DNA from: Coffea arabica
Taxonomy: Eukaryota > Streptophyta > Magnoliopsida > Gentianales > Rubiaceae
NCBI RefSeq assembly: GCF_036785885.1
Contig: NC_092316.1
Span: 51,717,001 to 51,781,000, forward strand
Direction: 5' to 3'
DNA: 64,000 bases
Positions 1 to 9,666 of the stretch are shown piece after piece; position 1 is the first letter of the stretch; the number at the start of each line of letters is the position of its first letter. Under the pieces are notes generated by a model, which searched no databases, was not told the DNA's origin, and was given only the letters and a program-made list of their open reading frames with translations. A program made the translations under genes and the position numbers.

Positions 1-415
1 CTTCTACTTTTAGTTTACCTTTAAGATGTCGTCGAAGTGTTAAATTTTTGAAAAAAAAAATAAAGTCAATGAGTGAAAGTATATAAATACAATTTTATGA
101 GAGAGAATAATAATTGTTAGTATGTATATTTACATATTAGATTAGGTGTTATTTAAGTGTACTTAAAGTTTCGACTGAATAACCGTTAAAAAAAACCTCT
201 TTAATTTTATAAAATTTATAGTCTTCTTGGACTCACGAATTGGAGTGCTTGTGAAGTAAAATGTGAAAAGCTTGGATAAGATTGACTGAACTATATAGTC
301 AAATTATCAGGAACTTGGTCTTAATTCATAAATTCTCGCAAACAATTTTCTCATATCCTAACATTAACCTAATAAATATTCTTTAAAAGTCAATGGATAA
401 ATAAGTGAATTAATA
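1..415. other. AT-rich intergenic DNA
   Basis: No coding region, RNA gene or recognisable repeat end was found. The stretch ends at the 8-bp target duplication of the hAT-type element that starts at 424. Confidence 0.5.
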
Positions 416-1351
416 ATCATGCATAGAGGTGTCAAAATGAGTTATTTGGGCGGGTTTGAGTTGTGTAAAATGGGTAATGGGTATAAGTGAATCAATCCAT
501 TTATACCCATTTAATTAGATGGGTATAAATGGATAAATCAAAAAATGAATTGGATAACCCAATTACCCATTTATTTTAACTTTTTATAAACTCATTGAAA
601 TTCATTTGTGCAAACTAAGTTATCAATTTATACCGCTCTTTGTACCCATCATTAATTTTAAATATTTACTTATAATACTCAATAAGCCTAATTACCAATT
701 TTTTTTTTCATTTATACTCTATGTCACAAAATTACATATTATTTAATAATTGAATAATAAGAATATAAAAATTTGAACTAAGTACTATAATTTAAAATTG
801 CATTTTAGAAGGATAAGAAAAGAGGCTAAAACTTATCATAAATTGGTAATGCTGAAAAATGAGCAAGCTAACAAACTAAGAGAAAATAAAATTAAAAAAT
901 AAAATCAATAAATAATAATAATAATGAAACAAAAGTAGTTAATGTAAGGCCCGAAAACAACCAATGAGACAAACATAAACAATGGAAAGATCACAAATGT
1001 AACAGTAAGTAAATAAAAGGAAAGGATTGCAAACCAATTAACTACCCAACTCCTCTTGAGCTTGTAGATTAATTGAAACAAGCTACTTCAAGTTGATGAA
1101 TTACAATCACTCTTGTGTACAAAAGAAGGTTCACCTCCTCCTTGCCCCAAGCCAGGACGCTTTACTATCCCTCAGGACAACCCTCACAGAACTACACTCA
1201 TGAAAGATTCACTCACAAATGAAAAACTTACAATGAACCTCACACCACTAAGACTACAAATATTCTTTTTGAAGTATTTTCTCACTAAAATCTCTCTAGA
1301 TCTTTTGTATCTTCAGTGTGCCAAAATAGTTTGAAGTATCTGACCAACCAC

Positions 1352-1361
1352 TATTTATATA
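1352..1361 (-). promoter_or_regulatory. TATA box of the Sirevirus LTR
   Basis: On the minus strand the sequence reads TATATAAATA. It lies about 70 bp downstream of the palindrome array and roughly midway in the LTR, where a U3/R promoter is expected. The second LTR carries the same box near 4274-4283. Confidence 0.6.
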
Positions 1362-1431
1362 GGACCAAAAAAGAGTCTCATTAAAGCTTCCAATGGATAG
1401 AAAGTAGCTGAAGAGTCAACTAGCCGTTGGA

Positions 1432-1715
1432 GTGTCGGACGTCCGGTAGCCCTGTTTTGTGCGTCCGACAGCAGGCAGAGAGTTTAAGAGATTTTCTTTA
1501 ATTCCTTCGGACGTCCAGTGCAAGCTCTTTATGCGTCCGACAGCAAACAAACCGATTTGAGAAATTATCTTGTTTCAATCGGACGTCCGGTAGAGACATA
1601 TTCAGCGTCCGATAGTTTCGTCGACTTCGAAGGATCCTATCGGACGTCCGAAGTATGCGTCCGAAGTTGTGTAATGATTATCGGACGTCCGATCCTGACA
1701 TCTTGAGCGTCCGAC
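1432..1715 (-). promoter_or_regulatory. Five-copy palindromic GGACGTCC array in U3
   Basis: Five copies of CGGACGTCCG or close variants alternate with GCGTCCGA half-sites about every 55-65 bp. The core GACGTC matches the C-box class of ACGT elements recognised by plant bZIP factors. The array is just upstream of the TATA box, so I infer an enhancer. In the other LTR (about 4358-4640) some copies have lost the palindrome by C-to-T or G-to-A type changes. Confidence 0.55.
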
Positions 1716-1855
1716 AGTTTCAGCATATTTTGTCATCTTTCAATTGTACTTGATCTTTAGAACTAATTTGTTTCATAACTGAATAGATCTTTGAAGAGAC
1801 ATTAGTAACATCCATTTGTTTTGTAAACATCAAAAGATAGGGACCAAGGCCAACA

Positions 1856-2030
1856 ATCTCCCCCTTTTTGATGATGACAAAACAATGGATGGAAGAAATG
1901 AAAAAGATTAAGCAAATGAGCACAAACTCCCCCTCACTCATTGCAACCAAACTTATAATTTCAGAATAACCCCCCCTTACATATAGCATCCATCTCTCCC
2001 CCTTTTTGTCATCATAAAATGAGAGTAAAA
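1856..2030 (-). other. Multiple polypurine tracts of the Sirevirus element
   Basis: On the minus strand there are several purine runs: AAAAAGGGGGAGAT abutting the LTR at 1856, GAGGGGGAG near 1929-1937, AAGGGGGGG near 1970-1978 and AAAAAGGGGGAGAG near 1997-2010. The terminal one primes plus-strand synthesis. Multiplied tracts with a conserved GATGATGAC neighbour are a known Sirevirus habit. Confidence 0.65.
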
Positions 2031-2115
2031 ATTCAAAAACTCAGATCAAAATATTAGAAATATGAAAGAAAAAAAAATTAAGAACAAGAATTACTGCAAA
2101 GATTAACAAAATCTC

Positions 2116-3798
2116 CTACTTGTTAAAGTTAACATCATGTCTAACTATCCACATGTATTTCATGCCTTTTTTTATATTTTTTCTCACATAATAATCACTT
2201 TTCATGTGACCTTTTTGACAACAGAAATTACACATAATCAGGAAATTATTTATATGAACAAGTTTAATAAATCTTACTTGTCTTCTCCTATGGATAACAA
2301 ACTCATTTGCAGCAGAATTTATCTTAAAATGAGGTTTTGATTTATTACTTTGAAAACAGTCCTATTTTTTATGTTGAAACAATTCATTTAAATCATCCAT
2401 TCTTCTTTTCAAATCATATTGTTCCCTTTTGAACATTTCACAAAAACTTGTTTTTCTATCAAGATCCAAGTGTAAAGCAGTCTCACTTTTTTTGAAGTAA
2501 TCATTTTCAGTTTTCAACTTTTTATTTTGTTGAAAAAGATTTGCATTATCTCGAAACAAAAAACTAATTTTCTGTTTTAACTCCTTGTTTCTAACATAAG
2601 ATTCTTTCAAACTATCATGCAATTTTATAATGAAAGATTCAAGATCATCATCATCTTCATCATCACTTTCAAATTGAGAGCTAGAAGATGTTACCTCATC
2701 ATCTCCAATGGCCATAAAAGTCAATTGAGCAGACTCTTCTTCCTCTTCAATTTCACCATCGGAGTTGCATTCATTCCAAGTGAATTGAAATTTGTTTAAT
2801 CTTGGTTTTCTTCCTTCTTTCTTCTTCATCACTGGACAGTCACTTGCATAGTGTCCAGGCTGTCCACATTCGTAGCATTTGTCCAATTGTTTCTTGTTGA
2901 ATTCTTGTTTTCCTTTGTACCTTGCGTTTGAAGACTGATTCTGGAATTGATTGCTAGGTCCTCCCCTTCTAAACTTCCTTTTATTCAAGATTCTCTTGAA
3001 ACTTTTTGTGATGAGAGCAAGGTCGTTGTCATCACAATCCGAGTCTTCATCATCCAACAAAGCTGGATCATCTTCACTTTGAGCTGCCTTTAGAGCTATG
3101 TTTCTCTTTGCTCTAGCGTCTTCTTCCTCCTGCACTTTAGTTTTCAACTTCAACTCATAAGAAATTAGTGAGTTAATGAGAGATTCAATAGGCACAAAAT
3201 TTAAATCCTTAGCCTCCTCTATTGCAGTCATTTTATTTTTCCATTCTTTGCCCAATGCATTGAGAATTTTCCTGTTCTTCTCTCCCAAGGTGTACTCTTT
3301 GTCCAACACCTCGAGATTTTTGATCAAGTCATTGAACCTGCAATACATTTTGTCAATATCCTCAAGAGGTTCAATTTTAAATGATTCATACTTTGTGACC
3401 AAGATAGCCTTTTTCTGTTCTCTCACATTGTCACCACCCTCATGGATTTCTCTTAGTTTATCCCACATTTCTTTGGCCGATTTACAGCCTTTTACTCTAA
3501 TTGATTCATTTGAATCTAAGGCACTATAAAGAACATTCATGATTTTGGCATTCAATGTGAGATTAGTCCTATCTTGAGCATTCATTTCAGCTCTCGTTTT
3601 TTGCCGAAGCAAACCTGTATCTGAATCAAGAAAGTTAGCTTCATGCGGTCCTTCACTCACAATAAACCATAGCTCAATATCAATAGATTGCAAAAAAATA
3701 ATCATCCTTTCTTTCCAACTAACATAATTGGAGCCACTAAACATGAGAGGTCTAATAACAGATTGCCCCTCAACAAACATAGCATGACTGGTTGTCAT
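2116..3798 (-). pseudogene. Copia/Sirevirus Gag with one in-frame stop
   Basis: Gag packages the element RNA into virus-like particles. The first ATG I favour is at 3798, only 43 bases past the primer-binding site. An in-frame extension further upstream runs back into the LTR and is probably not used. The N-terminal half has the Ty1/Copia Gag look (a FSGSNYVSWKERM-type start, then a helical UBN2-like domain). An intact CX2CX4HX4C zinc knuckle lies at about 2836-2878, followed by an acidic, coiled-coil-like region. The frame meets TAG at 2362-2364 after 478 codons, then stays open in the same frame to TAG at 2116-2118. The extension contains a second knuckle whose last cysteine is tyrosine (codon 2191-2193). 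I read this as a longer Gag shortened by a nonsense mutation; readthrough is possible but unproven. Confidence 0.8.
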
Positions 3799-3840
3799 CT
3801 TTACTCCAAGCCGCTTGAGCTTAATCTCTAGGAGACCAAA

Positions 3841-3851
3841 CTCTGATACCA
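3841..3851 (-). other. Primer-binding site of the Sirevirus element
   Basis: On the minus strand TGGTATCAGAG lies two bases inside the right-hand (5') LTR. It is complementary to the 3' end of initiator tRNA-Met, the usual minus-strand primer of plant Copia elements. Confidence 0.85.
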
Positions 3852-3853
3852 AT

Positions 3854-4780
3854 TGTAAGGCCCGAAAACAACCAATGAGACAAACATAAACAATGGAAAG
3901 ATCACAAATGTAACAGTAAGTAAATAAAAAGAAAGGATTGCAAACCAATTAACTACCCAACTCCTCTTGAGCTTGTAGATTAATTGAAACAAGCTACTTC
4001 AAGTTGATGAATTACAATCACTCTTGTGTACAAAGGAATGTTGACCTCCTCCTTGCCCCAAGCAGCACTCGGTCAAGCCAGGACGTTTTACTATCCCTCA
4101 GGACAACCCTCACAGATCTACACTCATGAAAGATTCACTCACAAATGAAAAGCTTACAATGAACCTCACACACTAAGACTACAAATATTCTTTTTGGAGT
4201 ATTTTCTCACTAAAATCTCTCTAGATCTTTTGTATCTTCAGTGTGCCAAAGTTGTTTGAAATATCTGACCAACCACTATTTATATAGGACCAAGAAAGAG
4301 TCTCATTAAAGCTTCCAACGGATAGAAAGTAGCTGAAGAGTCAACTAGCCGTTGGAGTGTCGGACGTCCAGTAGCCCTGTTTTGTGCGTCCGACAGCAGG
4401 CAGAGAGTTTAAGAGATTTTCTTCAATTCCTTCGGACTTCCGATGCAAGCTCTATGTGCGTCCGACAGCAAACAAACAGATTTGAGAAATTATCTTGTTT
4501 CTATCGGACGTCCGGTAGAGACATATTCAGCGTCCGATAGTTTTGTCGACTTCGAAGGATCCTATCAGACGTCCGAAGCATGCGTCCGAAGTTGTGCAAT
4601 GATTATCGGACGTCCGATCCTGACATCTTGAGCGTCCGACAGTTTCAGCATACTTTGTCATCTTTCAATTGTACTTGATCTTTAGAACTAATTTGCTTCA
4701 TAACTGAATAGATCTTTGAAGAGATATTAGTAACATCCATTTGTTTTGTAAACATCAAAAGATAGGGACCAAGGCCAACA
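3854..4780 (-). repeat. 5' LTR of the Sirevirus element (927 bp)
   Basis: Direct repeat of 943-1855 with about 30 substitutions and a 14-bp length difference. It ends in CA at 4780, next to the GTTAA target duplication. Confidence 0.85.
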
Positions 4781-5017
4781 GTTAACATCATGACAAAATG
4801 AAAAATCTGAAAAAAAAAAATGGATGGGGGAAGAAAATTCTAAATGGGTTAATCGGATTTGATGGGTTATCCAATAATATCCATTTATTAAATGGGTATT
4901 ATTGGGTAACTCATTTATATCCATATACAAAAATTTAAGATACCCATACCTATCTATTCATGGGCGGATATGGGTAAATTTAGTTAAGTGGGTTGGTTTG
5001 CCACCTATAATCATGCA

Positions 5018-6402
5018 TATATTTTTCACCAATCACAAAAAAAAGGTCCCTTTCCCACTACATAATTAAAGAGAGGTAATAACGGTAGCTTCCTCCTCTT
5101 GCTGCCATGGCAAGCTTGGCATTGGCAACATTTTTTTTTTTAAGGTTGACCTTGTGGGCCGATTTTATTCAAAGTTAAAGTAATTATTATTTGGTTAGTG
5201 AACAAATCCAACCAATAAGTTTTACCAGCGTTCATCGTTGGATCAAATCTATCATCAAAATGCATCTAACTCAAAACCAATGTTTAAAAAGCATAACAAC
5301 AAAAGGTATCTCGTTGATTCATACAAAATTCATCTCTATTATTTGACGAAAAAATAATTACTAAAAAATATATCAAAAAAGCTGGAGACACTTTATCAAT
5401 TAGAAATAGGGATAATTTTAGAAACCTCTCTTGAGATTTCTAACAATTTCATTGAGCTCTCTTAAGATTTTAAAAATTACATCTACCTCTTTTGTCCACC
5501 TAAAATGATAATATTTGCTTTACCATTTTAATAAGATTCCTTTATTGGGTATGCATATACAAAGAATGAAATTTATAATTATTTTTTCTTTTTCTCTTCT
5601 TATTCTTCTTTTTTTATATTTAATGAGTAAAAATACAAAAATATAAACTATAAATATTGACCCTAGTCACTATTCTTACTAAATGTTGAATTAGTGACCT
5701 TTCCTTTTTTGACAAGTTTGAATCTGATCCAATCTTTTAGTTGATCCTTGTTTTTTGTGGTATTAAAAGGCAACAATAACTTAAAAAAAGATATTGTCCA
5801 GAACTACTACTAAAGAAATTGCATGTGGTAAGCTGTAGAAACTGTTATAATCTCATATTTCGGAGATCCTGTATAGTATATGCAACTTTTAATTTAAGAG
5901 CTTACAATTTTAATTTAGGAGAATTTCATACTGCTAGAAAAAGGCAATGAATTGCATAAAACATAACAACACTAAATCTCTAAACTATTTCCTAATTAAA
6001 ATTGTTGCTCTAGTAGCACAAAAAAATAAATATGAAGAATAAAAATTAATTGAATAAAAAAATACAAGTATAGAAGGTTTAGACATGAGTATCTTGCTTT
6101 GTTTAGAGTTATTCAAACCTTTGTTTGTAAATCAAGCCCGGCCGGTATAACAAATATCTCTAAATTGTTACCTCCAAAATATGAGAGCCTAATCAAACAC
6201 TCATTATCCTTGAAAAGTATAAACCTATGTCAAATCTACTGCCAATCAATAATTGTACGCCATCATTAATTAAGCATGGGGAAAAAAATGGATGCATGGT
6301 TAACATGTCATGGCAAAGACGACTTATCCCAAGTATGAGCTATGATACTAAAAAAATGGATGCATGATTAACATTATCCTTCACGCTTTTTTTTTTTATA
6401 TA
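5018..6402. other. Intergenic DNA with a truncated Mutator-like MITE end
   Basis: From about 5408 to 5500 the sequence starts GGGATAATTTTAGAAACC. This is the same terminal sequence as the elements at 24342-25215 and 42047-43359. No matching right end was found before 6400, so only one end seems to survive. The rest is AT-rich with no gene I can support. Confidence 0.5.
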
Positions 6403-6407
6403 TACTA

Positions 6408-9400
6408 TGTGACGCCCCGAAAAAAATGAGTTTGAGAACCCGGAAATTTTCTAATTTTCTAGGGTTTATTTTTTTAACGCCCGTCTTTTCTACATTTTCT
6501 TTATTAGAAAAATTTCTCAAATAAAGTTTATGAGCAAAGATAGTTTTAAAATGATTTTTCTGGTATCGGTTAGTTTTAAGAAAAACGGCGCGAACCGGCG
6601 GGTCCCGCGCACTACCGGTTGAACGCACTACTTGATCACCACTTTCTTGCCATACAAGTTTATCACTAATGGAGCAAAATATCCCCCCCTCATACTTATC
6701 CACATGGCTGAAATTTGTGGCCAAAAATGTAAGGGAGAGAGAGAAAAATTTGTATGGTTTTGGTGGTGACAAGTGTCACCACCCTATGGCTCTTTGATTA
6801 ATTTTTTTCCTTGTTCTTTTATCCTTCATTTTAGCTCATTTTTCTTCATTTCTTTCTGTTTTGGTCGAGCTCAAGAGAGAGAGAAAGGGAGAGCAAGAAA
6901 AACAACCATTTCATCTTGAGTTTGCACCAACCAAGTGAGGAAATCAAATTCTAAACCGATTAAAGAGTGAGTTGTGATCTTGGGAAGCTAGGGGAACTAA
7001 AAATTTCCAAAGGAGGTGAAGTATCACTCTTCCAAGCTTTGTCTTTGAGGTATGAAATCTGATCATGGTCTTTGATCTTGTGAATCTTGTGTAAATTAGC
7101 TTGGCAACTCAAATTTGGTGGTGAATCATGGATGCAATCATGTTTTGGGGGTTTTTTCCTTGTGGTATTATGAACTAGGGTTTGCTGATTTCTGCCCAAA
7201 CTTGCTATATGGTTACTATATGTTGAATATAAGATTATACAAGGGGCTTTGGTAGTGATTGGAACAAGGAATTGAAGAAAGTTCAATTGAAACCAAAAGA
7301 TTTCAGATTTCTGGAAATTTTCATCATATTCTGCCCGTTTTTGTTGCACCATGTTAGAGGCCGAATTGGCCTTGGCTTAAAACATCAAAGTTGTAGGGAA
7401 TGACATTTTAGAGGTTCCTGTAAAATTTCAGGTCAATCGGAGCAGTGTATCTTGTGAAAAGACGGAATTACCCTTGCTGTCCTGGTTTACCCAGAATTGG
7501 AGAATTGCGACTGTAATTGGTGAATTTGGTCTGGAATGCTTCCGAATTAGTTGTTTAGGTCTTCTGACGAAATGTAACCCTGTTTCTAAGCTTTCGGGTG
7601 GCTTTGGAATTTCTGGATTTGGACTTGTGTAGGCTGAGTTATGATGTTTATGCCGGAATGCGTTTTGTAAACCTGTTTTTGTGATTCTGGTGTGGTATCT
7701 TGCATTTTTGACCTGGTTACACTCGAAACTGGGTTGAGTGACCTTCTACAATATTGTAACCCTATCTCTTAGCTTCGAAACGGTGGGTCTTGTACCTTCA
7801 TCCGACAATCATAGCGCCTTTAGTACCATTACCGCAAAATGACGTCAAAACTGTTTTTCTGGTTTTGAGCTTAAGTTTCATTTCCGGATTTTTCCCCCCT
7901 AGCTTGACTTGCACTAGTACTACTTGGAGCTTGCTGAATGACTATGGATGAACTTGTTGTTGTGTGTGTACCTTTGGGACTGGCTGAGGAAATAATGAAG
8001 CCATGATGGCTGGAAAAGTTAGCAAATGTAGGGGATGTGCTGTCCGAACTTTTAAAGGATTTGTTTGCATTGAGTTTGTGATCTAAGACTTGGGTTTGAG
8101 CAAGGCAATGACACATGATGGATGATTTCTGAGCCATTGAGGTGAGTGACCTCAAACTATTTCTGAAGTTCTTTATGAACCGTTTCCTGCATTATTTACT
8201 TTTAAACTGTTTCCAAAAGTTACTTTTGAACTGTTTTCTGGCATATCATGCGTACTTGCATATGAGTGTCCCTTGGTTGCTGTAATTCTTGACTTATTGG
8301 CTTGTCATTATTAATTGAAAATGTGTTAAGTACTTTCGATGATTGTTAAAACGAGTTTTCTAGGCGAGTGTGTACTTTATCGCACTCGACCTAAATAAAT
8401 ATGAATTTTCAATGATTAATGATTAAATGCTAGTTGCGCATGATGTAAGCCTTTTGGCTGAACTGGCCACTACCCTTCGTTACCGATCGACTCGAGCCAG
8501 AAGCGGACTCGGTCGGGCGATATGGTGACCCTGGGTGAATTGGGTATACTCGAGTATTACCTTGTAGTCCGGCTACGTCCGGATGGGTGGAGTCCGGGCA
8601 ACGTCCGGAAAAGGGGATGAACGAATAAAAAGATGAACGAGAGTTTATTTATAAAAATGAAATTTTCAAATAATTGGAGGAATAAGGGGAAATGTCAGGG
8701 GAACGAACAAATGAATAGCTCCATGTGAGCGGTATCCTTTTAATGAATATGTTACTATCGCTTTCCATTGTAAATGTTTCTTGAATTATTGATTATTGAT
8801 GGTTAATGTGTTGGCTTTGTTATGAAATTCCATGTTCGGAACCTTATTGAGATTTTAGCTCATTGAGCTTTGTGGAATTACCATGTGGTGTCATTTTCTG
8901 CTTTTGTTTTACTCTCACTGTGCAAATGTTGACCTGTAACAAAATTACATTTTTACCCCCGGTTACTTATTGAACTTCTAAAACATTACAATGATTTCAC
9001 TGGCTCACGAGAGCAAAAATACGTACATCTGATTTCTGAACCATGACATCAATGAAATGAATTTTTGTGAAAACTATTTGATTACTGATTTTACTGGTTA
9101 CTCACTGGGCTTTTAGCTCACCCCAAAAATATTTTATTTCCCCCCCCACAGGGCTCAAGGTGAAGAAAAGCTTGGATTGCTTATTCACGTGACTGGATGG
9201 CTTATATCGTGTACAGTTTAAGTTTGGATCTATTTTATGTACGAGTTGGTCTTGTATAAATATTTGAAATTGATATGGATGTAAGTATACATTCCACGAT
9301 TGGAATCAGTTTCCGCTGCATTTGTGACATGTAATTATTGGAGACTTGGATGTATGTTTGTGGACCATGTGATGTATATTTGAGATTTATATTGTAATTC

Positions 9401-9498
9401 ATTTGAGGACTGTAGTGATCGACTGAGTCCCGGCGAGAGCCGGGCAGGCGGCCCGCCGAACCATCTGGTTCGCCTTAGGGGGAGGTGGGGCCGTTACA
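6408..9498 (+). repeat. LTR 1 of the three-LTR array
   Basis: Differs from LTR 2 and LTR 3 at ten sites I could find by eye: 6484, 6517, 7326, 7375, 7386, 7559, 7793, 8171, 8472 and 8598. From there to its end it matches LTR 2. A hairpin-like motif at 8366-8387 is shared with the solo LTR at 36656-40261. Confidence 0.9.
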
Positions 9499-9666
9499 AG
9501 TGGTATCAGAGCTTAGGCTTCAGATCTCTATAGTGTATTCTAGGCTTGAAGTTTAGGATGCCGGACTGTGGGCTTGGCTTGAAATATTAGTGATTCTTGC
9601 GGGATATCTCGACCTGATTAGTACAAGTGGAATGTCGAGGACGACATTCTTTTAAGGAGAGGAGAT
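9499..9666 (+). other. Residual internal region 1: primer-binding site and polypurine tract only
   Basis: TGGTATCAGAGC (9501-9512) is the initiator tRNA-Met primer-binding site. AAGGAGAGGAGA (9654-9665) is the polypurine tract. The 140 bp between them is what is left after loss of gag-pol. It is identical to internal region 2. Confidence 0.88.

Larger units (their letters stand above)
943..1855 (-). repeat. 3' LTR of the Sirevirus element (913 bp)
   Basis: The repeat reads TG...CA. On the minus strand it begins at 1855, right after the polypurine tract. A TATA box (TATATAAATA) lies at 1352-1361. Upstream of it in U3, at about 1432-1715, are five palindromic GGACGTCC-type motifs. Relative to the right-hand LTR this copy lacks 14 bp near 1150, and CAAGC occurs at both edges of the missing piece. 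Confidence 0.85.
943..4780 (-). mobile_element. Gag-only Sirevirus (Copia) LTR retrotransposon, TR-GAG type
   Basis: Two direct repeats that begin TG and end CA (943-1855 and 3854-4780) flank a 1998-bp interior. A 5-bp target duplication GTTAA sits at 938-942 and 4781-4785. On the minus strand the primer-binding site TGGTATCAGAG (3841-3851, matching initiator tRNA-Met) adjoins the right-hand LTR, and a polypurine tract adjoins the left-hand one. The interior encodes a Copia-type Gag but no protease, integrase or reverse transcriptase. This is the TR-GAG class of non-autonomous elements, which supply Gag but borrow a polymerase. Several separated polypurine tracts and the GTCATCATCAAAAAGGGGG signature point to the Sirevirus lineage. 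The LTRs differ at about 3% of sites by eye, so the insertion is older than the three-LTR array downstream. Confidence 0.88.
424..5009. mobile_element. Non-autonomous hAT-type DNA transposon, split by a Sirevirus insertion
   Basis: The ends are short inverted repeats (TAGAGGTGTCAAA at 424, and the reverse complement of TATAGGTGGCAAA ending at 5009). They are flanked by a perfect 8-bp target duplication ATCATGCA at 416-423 and 5010-5017. Eight-base duplications and TAGAGGTG-like ends are typical of hAT elements. Once the LTR element at 943-4780 and its duplicated site are removed, the transposon is about 745 bp. It is rich in repeated GGGTATAAATGG-like words in both orientations. No transposase is visible, so it would need one supplied in trans. 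Confidence 0.8.
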
